A DNA stretch of 64,000 bases from JBBWZH01 sp035544115. GTDB taxonomy: Bacteria > Actinomycetota > Actinomycetes > Mycobacteriales > CADCTP01. Positions 58,923-64,000 of this stretch are shown here, piece by piece. Below the pieces are notes generated by a model. That model was given only the letters and a program-made list of their open reading frames with translations, did no database searches and was not told the DNA's origin. The stretch spans positions 3,658,001 through 3,722,000 of the forward strand of contig OY970235.1 of the NCBI GenBank assembly GCA_963714145.1. The letters are read 5' to 3'. Position 1 is the stretch's first letter, and every line of letters starts with the position of its first letter. The position numbers and the translations under genes are program-made.

Positions 58923-61900
58923 GTGCGCAGATCCGCGATCCGCCTGTCCGTGTGCGCGCTCATCACCGTCGGGCTGGCGGTTCCGCCGCTGGCGGCGCCG
59001 GCCACCGCCCGGGCCGCCGGCCCGCCCACGCTCAACCTGGAGACGCTCACCGGCGCGCAGGCCGAGCAGCTGATGGCCGCGGGCACGCTCACCTCGGTCC
59101 AGCTCACCCGGGCCTACCTGGACCGGATCCGGGCGCTGAACAAGCGCGGGCCCGGGCTGAACGCGGTCACCCAGCTGAACCCGAACGCGCTCAAGGAAGC
59201 CGCCATCGCCGACCGCGAGCGGGCCGCCGGCCACCTGCGCGGCCCGGCGCACGGCCTGCCGATCCTGATGAAGGACCTGATCGACGTCAAAGGCATGTAC
59301 ACCTCGGCCGGCAACTACTCGTTGCGTGGCTCGTTCCCGGCCAGTGACGCCGGCATCACCACGAAGTTGCGCGAGCACGGGGTGGTGATCCTCGGCAAGC
59401 TCGGCCTGTCCGAGTTCGCGAACAGCTTCGGCAACCAGCCGTCCGGCTTCTCGAACCTGACCGGGCAGGTGCTGAACGGGATCGACGCCGACCAGAACCC
59501 GAGCGGCTCGTCGTCCGGCACCGGTGCGGCGATGGCCGCGGCACTGTCCACTTTGGGCATCGGCACCGAGACGTCCGGCTCGATCATCAGCCCGTCCAGC
59601 ACGCAGAGCCTGGTCGGGCTGCGGCCGACGGTCGGGCTGGTGCCCGGGTACGGCATCGCGCCGATCCTCGCCTCCCAGGACACCGCCGGCCCGATGGTGC
59701 GCAACGTCTCGGACGCGGCCCTGACGCTGCAGTCGATCGCCGGGCCGGACCCGGCCAGCGACGCCGAGTACAGCGCCGTGTTCGGGCCGGACTACCTGGC
59801 CACCGGCGTCATCCCGGCGCCGCCGGCCACCGTGCCGGACTACCTGTCCGCGCTGGACCTCGGCTTCGTGGCCGGCAGGAAGATCGGCTACAACGGCACG
59901 CTCACCGACGGCAGCCCGCTGAAGCTCGCCTTCGACGCGCTGACCGCGGCCGGCGCGATCATGGTGCCGCGGCCGGTGACCACGGTCGGCCCGCTGCCGG
60001 CGGTGCCGAACGGCTACGAGCAGCACAAGACGATCGACGAGTACTACCGGCGGCTCGGCCCGGACGCGCCGGTCAGGTCGCTTGTGGACGAGGTCGCGGC
60101 GAACCAGACCGACCCGCAGCAGGCGCTGAAGTTCGGCAACAGCCAGCACCTGTCCGAGTCGCTGGCGGACACCTCGCCGGGCGGCGCGAACGAGACGCAG
60201 TTCCGGGCGAACCTGCCGCTGCGCAAGGCCGCCTGGCACAAGGCGATCAACGACATGATGCAGTTCACCAACTCCGACCCGGCCCAGCCGGCCGACCCGG
60301 TGCTCGCGATCCTGGGCAGTGTCCCGAGTGGACCGCAGGCCGGCTACCCGGCGATCACGATCCCGATGGGGTACAGCAGCACCACCCGGCGCGCGGTCAA
60401 CGTCCAGGTGGCCGGCAACGCCTACACCGAGCGCAACCTGATCGGCGTGGGCTACGTGATCGAGCAGGCCACCCGGCTGCGCCAGCCCGCGTCCACAGTG
60501 GACCCGAGCATGTACCGGTGCGCCCGGACCACCCCGGCCGAGCCGTTCGCGGCCCGCGGGCAGTGCAACCCGGACTACCAGACGATCATGGCGATGCTCG
60601 GCGGCACCGCCCCGGCGGCGCTGCCGTTCGCGCTGGAGACCGAGTCGGCGGGCAGCCTGGCCGCGCGGCTGGCGGCCGGCACCCTCAGCTCGGAGGCCCT
60701 GGTCCGGGCCTACCTCTACCGGATCGCGCTGGCGAACGCGGAAGGCCCGTCGATCCAGGCGGTCCGGGCGCTGAACCCGCACGCGCTGGCCGACGCGAAG
60801 GCGGCCGACAGGGCCCGGCGGAACGCCCCGCGCGGCCCGCTGTACGGGATCCCGGTGCTGCTGACCGACTCGATCGACGCCACCGGGCTGCCCACCACCG
60901 GCGGCTCGATCGCGCTGCAGAACGCCCGGCCGAAGCGGAACTCGGCGATCGCGGCGAAGCTGGCCGCGGCCGGCGCGATCATCCTCGGCAAGACCAACGG
61001 GACCGAGCTGAACGGCCTGTTCGACCCGAACCTGCCCGAGGGCTACTCGTCGCTGGGCGGCCAGGTGCTGCTGCCCTCGGACACCGACAAGACCCCGGCC
61101 GGCTCGTCGGCCGGGTCGGCGGCGGCGGCCGCGGCCGGCCTGGCCGCGATCACCGTCGGGATGGAGACCTCGACCGACACCGCGCAGCTGATCGGCCCGG
61201 CCGGGGTGGCCGGCGTGGTCGGCCTCAAGCCGACGGTCGGCCTGGTCAGCCGCGCCGGGGTGCTGCCGGTGGCGAAGTCGCAGGACTCCCCCGGCCCGAT
61301 CGGCCGGACCGTGGCCGACGTCGCCAGCACGCTGAACGTGATCGCCGGCACCGACCCGGCCGACCCGGCCACCGCCGGCACGCCGACCCGGCCGGACTAC
61401 ACCGCCGGCCTGACCCCCGGCGCGCTGCGGGGCAAGCGGATCGCGGTCATCGCCAGCAGCACCGACCCGTACCCGGCGATGGTCGACACGCTGCGGGCGC
61501 AGGGCGCCACCCCGGTCGTGGTCACCATCGGCACGCCGACCGCCACCCCGAGCATCGTCGGCACCGAGTTCAAGCGGGACCTGGACGGGTACCTGGCCGG
61601 CAGCGGCATGACCCTGCAGAAAATCATCGACTACAACACGGCCAACCCGGTGGAAGGGCTGAAGTACCAGCAGGGCGAACTGGTCGCCGCGCAGGCGGTG
61701 GACCTGACCGACCCGACCACCGCGGCCAGCTACGCCGCCGACCTGGCCACCGGCCGGACGGCCAGCCGGGCGCTGATCGACGGCATCCTCGGCGGCGGCA
61801 CCGCCGACCCCGGCGACGACCTCGACGCGGTCCTGGTGCCGAGCGGGAACGCCCTGGTCGGCGCCGCCGACCGGGCCGGCTACCCGGTGCTGACGATCCC

Positions 61901-62675
61901 GGCCGGGTACGGCGCGACCAACAGCGGTGCCGGGCACAACCCGATCGGCGTCACCCTGGTCGGCACCGCGTTCAGCGAGGCGACGCTGCTCGCCGACGGG
62001 TACGCGCTGGAGCAGGCGGGCGCCGTGCGGCTGGCGCCGAGCTTCACCAACCCGAGCATGTGGCGGTGCGTCCCGGGCAGCACGTTCTTCACCGGCGAGC
62101 TGTGCAACCCGGGCGACCGGCAGACCGAGCCGGACACGGTGCTCACCGCGCTGGCCGGCCGGCTGGCCGGCCTGGGCATCGACCCCGGGCTGGCCGGGCA
62201 GCTGACCGGCCTGCTCACCGGCACCGTCGGCGACCTCGACTCGCACTTCGACGCCTGCCGCGGCCTGGACGACGTGCTGCAGCTGGTGTTCGACCGGGCC
62301 GGCCTGCCGGCGCTGCCGGTCGCCGCCGCGAAGGCGATCGTCGGCACCGTCACCGCGGTCGAGGACATCGCGCTCGGCTGCAACGACCCGGACGCCGACC
62401 TGCCGACCGGCCAGGCCCAGCAGGACGTGCTGAGCCTGATCGGCACGCTCACCGCGCTGCCGCTGGACCCGACCGTCACGGCCGGCCTGCGCACCGCGAT
62501 CAGCACCGCCGGCAAGCAGATCGCCGGCAGCCCGATCCCGCAGGCCTGCCGGGCCGTGCAGGACGTCGGCCGGAAGATCACCGCCGCGGCCCAGCGGCAC
62601 GACCTCACTGCCGCCCAGGCCGCCGGGCTGCAGGCCGGCCGGGCCGCCATCAGCACCGAGCTCGGCTGCACCTGA
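58923..62675 (+). CDS. Secreted tandem amidase-signature protein with a degenerate second domain
   Basis: The 1250-residue protein has a signal peptide (IRLSVCALITVGLAVPPLAA). Amidase domain 1 is at about 38-530: K117 in ILMKDLID, the cis-Ser in PSGSSSGTG (about 196-198) and nucleophile S220 in TETSGSI, so a full Ser-cisSer-Lys triad. Domain 2 at about 575-1060 keeps TPAGSSAGSA but has LLTDSID (T648 in place of the Lys), and METSTDTAQ replaces the nucleophile segment. It is therefore probably inactive. Residues about 1075-1250 form two helical repeats with Cys, of FIMAH type. GGAGGAAAA precedes GTG 58923. The substrate is unknown. Confidence 0.88.
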   Translation: MRRSAIRLSVCALITVGLAVPPLAAPATARAAGPPTLNLETLTGAQAEQLMAAGTLTSVQLTRAYLDRIRALNKRGPGLNAVTQLNPNALKEAAIADRERAAGHLRGPAHGLPILMKDLIDVKGMYTSAGNYSLRGSFPASDAGITTKLREHGVVILGKLGLSEFANSFGNQPSGFSNLTGQVLNGIDADQNPSGSSSGTGAAMAAALSTLGIGTETSGSIISPSSTQSLVGLRPTVGLVPGYGIAPILASQDTAGPMVRNVSDAALTLQSIAGPDPASDAEYSAVFGPDYLATGVIPAPPATVPDYLSALDLGFVAGRKIGYNGTLTDGSPLKLAFDALTAAGAIMVPRPVTTVGPLPAVPNGYEQHKTIDEYYRRLGPDAPVRSLVDEVAANQTDPQQALKFGNSQHLSESLADTSPGGANETQFRANLPLRKAAWHKAINDMMQFTNSDPAQPADPVLAILGSVPSGPQAGYPAITIPMGYSSTTRRAVNVQVAGNAYTERNLIGVGYVIEQATRLRQPASTVDPSMYRCARTTPAEPFAARGQCNPDYQTIMAMLGGTAPAALPFALETESAGSLAARLAAGTLSSEALVRAYLYRIALANAEGPSIQAVRALNPHALADAKAADRARRNAPRGPLYGIPVLLTDSIDATGLPTTGGSIALQNARPKRNSAIAAKLAAAGAIILGKTNGTELNGLFDPNLPEGYSSLGGQVLLPSDTDKTPAGSSAGSAAAAAAGLAAITVGMETSTDTAQLIGPAGVAGVVGLKPTVGLVSRAGVLPVAKSQDSPGPIGRTVADVASTLNVIAGTDPADPATAGTPTRPDYTAGLTPGALRGKRIAVIASSTDPYPAMVDTLRAQGATPVVVTIGTPTATPSIVGTEFKRDLDGYLAGSGMTLQKIIDYNTANPVEGLKYQQGELVAAQAVDLTDPTTAASYAADLATGRTASRALIDGILGGGTADPGDDLDAVLVPSGNALVGAADRAGYPVLTIPAGYGATNSGAGHNPIGVTLVGTAFSEATLLADGYALEQAGAVRLAPSFTNPSMWRCVPGSTFFTGELCNPGDRQTEPDTVLTALAGRLAGLGIDPGLAGQLTGLLTGTVGDLDSHFDACRGLDDVLQLVFDRAGLPALPVAAAKAIVGTVTAVEDIALGCNDPDADLPTGQAQQDVLSLIGTLTALPLDPTVTAGLRTAISTAGKQIAGSPIPQACRAVQDVGRKITAAAQRHDLTAAQAAGLQAGRAAISTELGCT

Positions 62676-62984
62676 CCGCACCCGCGGCTACCCGGCCCGG
62701 TCGCGGAACTCCGCGGCCGGGCCGGCTGCCGTCCCTGCCCGTACGGGCACATCCGGGCCGACCGGGTCGGCCCGGTCGCCGGCCCGGTCGCCGGCCGGCG
62801 AGCCGGTGACCAGGCCGGTTGCCGGCGCCGGTGGCTCGGGCGGGCGGCCGGGGCGATCTGGCCACAAGGCTGCGTCAGCGGGATTTCAGCGGTTATCCAG
62901 TGATGCGGACGACTCTGGGCGGGTAGGGCGGCCATCAGCCGGCGGTGGCTCGGCAGGGCGGCGTGGCAGTCCGGAGGTCAGAGC
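62676..62984. other. Intergenic region with an ORF overlapping the radical SAM start
   Basis: This 309-bp gap contains one plus-strand frame, 62806-62988 (GTG start), encoding 60 Gly/Ser/Arg-rich residues without Cys. Its stop overlaps the radical SAM GTG as GTGA. The ribosome site is poor. A small precursor peptide is possible but unproven; otherwise only GC-rich short repeats are seen. Confidence 0.25.
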
Positions 62985-64000
62985 GTGAGCTCCACCCAGC
63001 AGTCCGGGGGTGGTACGGCGACGAGCGCTGTGCCACCCACCAGTACCAGCACGCCCCGGCTGCTGCCGAGCGCGTCCGGCTGGTGGTATCTGGGCGGCCG
63101 GCGGCTGGTGCTGCTCGGGCCGGCCGCGGCCGACGCCGCCGGCCGGCTGGACCCGGCGGTCGAGCGGCAGCTGCTGGCCGCCGGGGCGCACGGCCCGACG
63201 CCGGTACGGGCGTACGCGCTGACCGCGCTGACCACGACCGCGTGCAACCTCGGCTGCGCCTACTGCTTCCAGAACACCGGGCCGGACCCGCGCGGCGGCA
63301 GCCAGCCGCCGCGCATCGACGGCTCGGCGATGAGCCGGCAGACCGCCCGGGAGACCGTCGAGTTCGCCGCCGCCCGGATGGCCGAGGCCGGCCTGGACGC
63401 GCTGGACCTGCACCTGTCCGGCGGCGAGCCGCTGCTGAACCCGGCCGGCTGCCGGGACCTGCTCGAGTTCGCCGGCCCGCGCGGCCTCCGCTCGGCCCGG
63501 CTGACCTCGAACGGGACGCTGCTCACCCCGACGCTGGCCGGCGAGCTGGCCGGGGCCGGCCTGCGCAGCGTGCGGATCACCCTGGACGGGCGGCGCGAGG
63601 AGCACGATCTGATCCGGGTCCGGCGCTCCGGCGGCGAGGGCACCTTCGACGTGCTCATGGCCCGGCTGGCCAAGGCCAGCGCCGCCACCGAGCTGCGCTG
63701 GGAGCTGCGGGTCAACGTCTCGCAGCACAACCGGGACGGCCTGCACGCGCTGCTCGATCAGCTCGCCGAGCGGGTCGAGCCGGACCGCTGCCAGATCATG
63801 TTCGCGCTGGTCAACGACACCGGTGTCGGCTACCGCAACACGCTGGCCCGGGACGCCGACCTGGTCGACCGGTTCGTCGGCTGGCTCGGCCACGCGGCCG
63901 AGCGGGGCTTCCGGATCCGCCGGCCGGCCGCGACCCGCCCCGACCTGGTCGGCTCGTCCCGCGGCCGGCTCGGCGTCGTGGTGAGCGCGGACGGCACCCT
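62985..64000 (+). CDS. Radical SAM enzyme (partial, runs off the right edge)
   Basis: From GTG 62985 (GGAGG 8 nt upstream) at least 338 residues are seen. Residues 1-70 are an N-terminal extension with a Trp-Trp pair (SASGWWYLGGRRLVLLGP). The radical SAM core starts at ALTTTACNLGCAYCFQ (CxxxCxxC, 4Fe-4S binding), then DLHLSGGEPLL (SAM contact), RLTSNGTLLTP and VRITLDGRREEHDLIR. The last motifs fit SPASM/twitch-type peptide or protein maturases, and the C-terminal Cys cluster would lie outside the window. A RiPP-related role is a guess. No precursor is certain. Confidence 0.85.
   Translation, partial: MSSTQQSGGGTATSAVPPTSTSTPRLLPSASGWWYLGGRRLVLLGPAAADAAGRLDPAVERQLLAAGAHGPTPVRAYALTALTTTACNLGCAYCFQNTGPDPRGGSQPPRIDGSAMSRQTARETVEFAAARMAEAGLDALDLHLSGGEPLLNPAGCRDLLEFAGPRGLRSARLTSNGTLLTPTLAGELAGAGLRSVRITLDGRREEHDLIRVRRSGGEGTFDVLMARLAKASAATELRWELRVNVSQHNRDGLHALLDQLAERVEPDRCQIMFALVNDTGVGYRNTLARDADLVDRFVGWLGHAAERGFRIRRPAATRPDLVGSSRGRLGVVVSADGT

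Noticed and set aside
57834..62681. Minus-strand open frame of 1615 codons opposite the amidase, and similar long antisense frames such as 13481-17485 (+), 275-3166 (-) and 44532-47972 (-)
   Set aside because: They are mirror frames of strongly supported genes in GC-rich DNA. Their products are Arg/Pro/Gly/Gln-rich without domains.

Overview
The window is very GC-rich, about 70 percent or more through most coding regions, with almost only G or C in third codon positions and many GTG starts. That composition, together with several AfsR/SARP-type STAND regulators, a DtxR/IdeR iron box, RHS and LamG secreted giants, FIST and GGDEF-EAL signalling and a type II thioesterase, points to a filamentous actinomycete. 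Micromonosporales is my best guess, but no marker here fixes the genus. No rRNA, tRNA or CRISPR array was seen.

Layout. 1-10 kb: the start of a response regulator (minus, cut by the window edge), an XRE-NB-ARC-TPR regulator, a small zinc-ribbon protein, threonyl-tRNA synthetase, a SARP regulator, and a divergent Lrp/AsnC - DUF2000 pair. 10-12 kb: a patchy stretch with small membrane proteins and an IS630-type transposase stub. 11.9-23 kb, all on the minus strand: a polymorphic toxin locus with a small four-cysteine secreted protein, a LamG/DNRLRE-like secreted protein, a roughly 2255-residue RHS/YD-repeat protein ending in a HINT autoprotease and a toxin tip, and an overlapping immunity gene. 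23-30 kb: an NhaA-DsbA fusion antiporter, a VapBC-like toxin-antitoxin pair, a secreted M14 carboxypeptidase, an XdhC-type Rossmann protein and a DUF1203 protein. 30-36 kb: a secreted papain-like protease with IPT/TIG repeats, a secreted alpha/beta hydrolase, and an iron-box-controlled DUF2470 protein. 35-41 kb: a DHA2 drug exporter, a LAL-type LuxR regulator, a DUF4242 protein and an XRE-ImmA/IrrE regulator-protease. 41-48 kb: two more SARP regulators, one frameshifted, flanking a second four-cysteine secreted protein. 48-53 kb: an orphan type II thioesterase, a decayed dihydrofolate-reductase-like gene, a third four-cysteine secreted protein, a PASTA-like secreted protein, and a FIST sensor with a GGDEF-EAL protein. 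53-64 kb: a subtilase-like secreted protease with an unusual active site, a methyltransferase, a site-2-type protease, a tandem secreted amidase whose second half looks dead, and the first two thirds or so of a radical SAM enzyme at the right edge.

Themes. (1) Secretion: more than ten products carry signal peptides, including four hydrolytic enzymes (M14, C1, subtilase-like, amidase). (2) Regulation by large ATPase switches: four AfsR-like proteins and one LAL protein. (3) Conflict: the RHS-HINT toxin with its immunity gene, VapBC, and the XRE-ImmA pair. (4) Transcription units are often closed by long perfect inverted repeats (12-30 bp arms) without a U tract. The best candidates for under-described biology are the RHS-HINT toxin/immunity cassette with its compositionally foreign tip, the family of small four-cysteine secreted proteins, the subtilase with a sedolisin-like residue set, and the amidase-pseudoamidase fusion.
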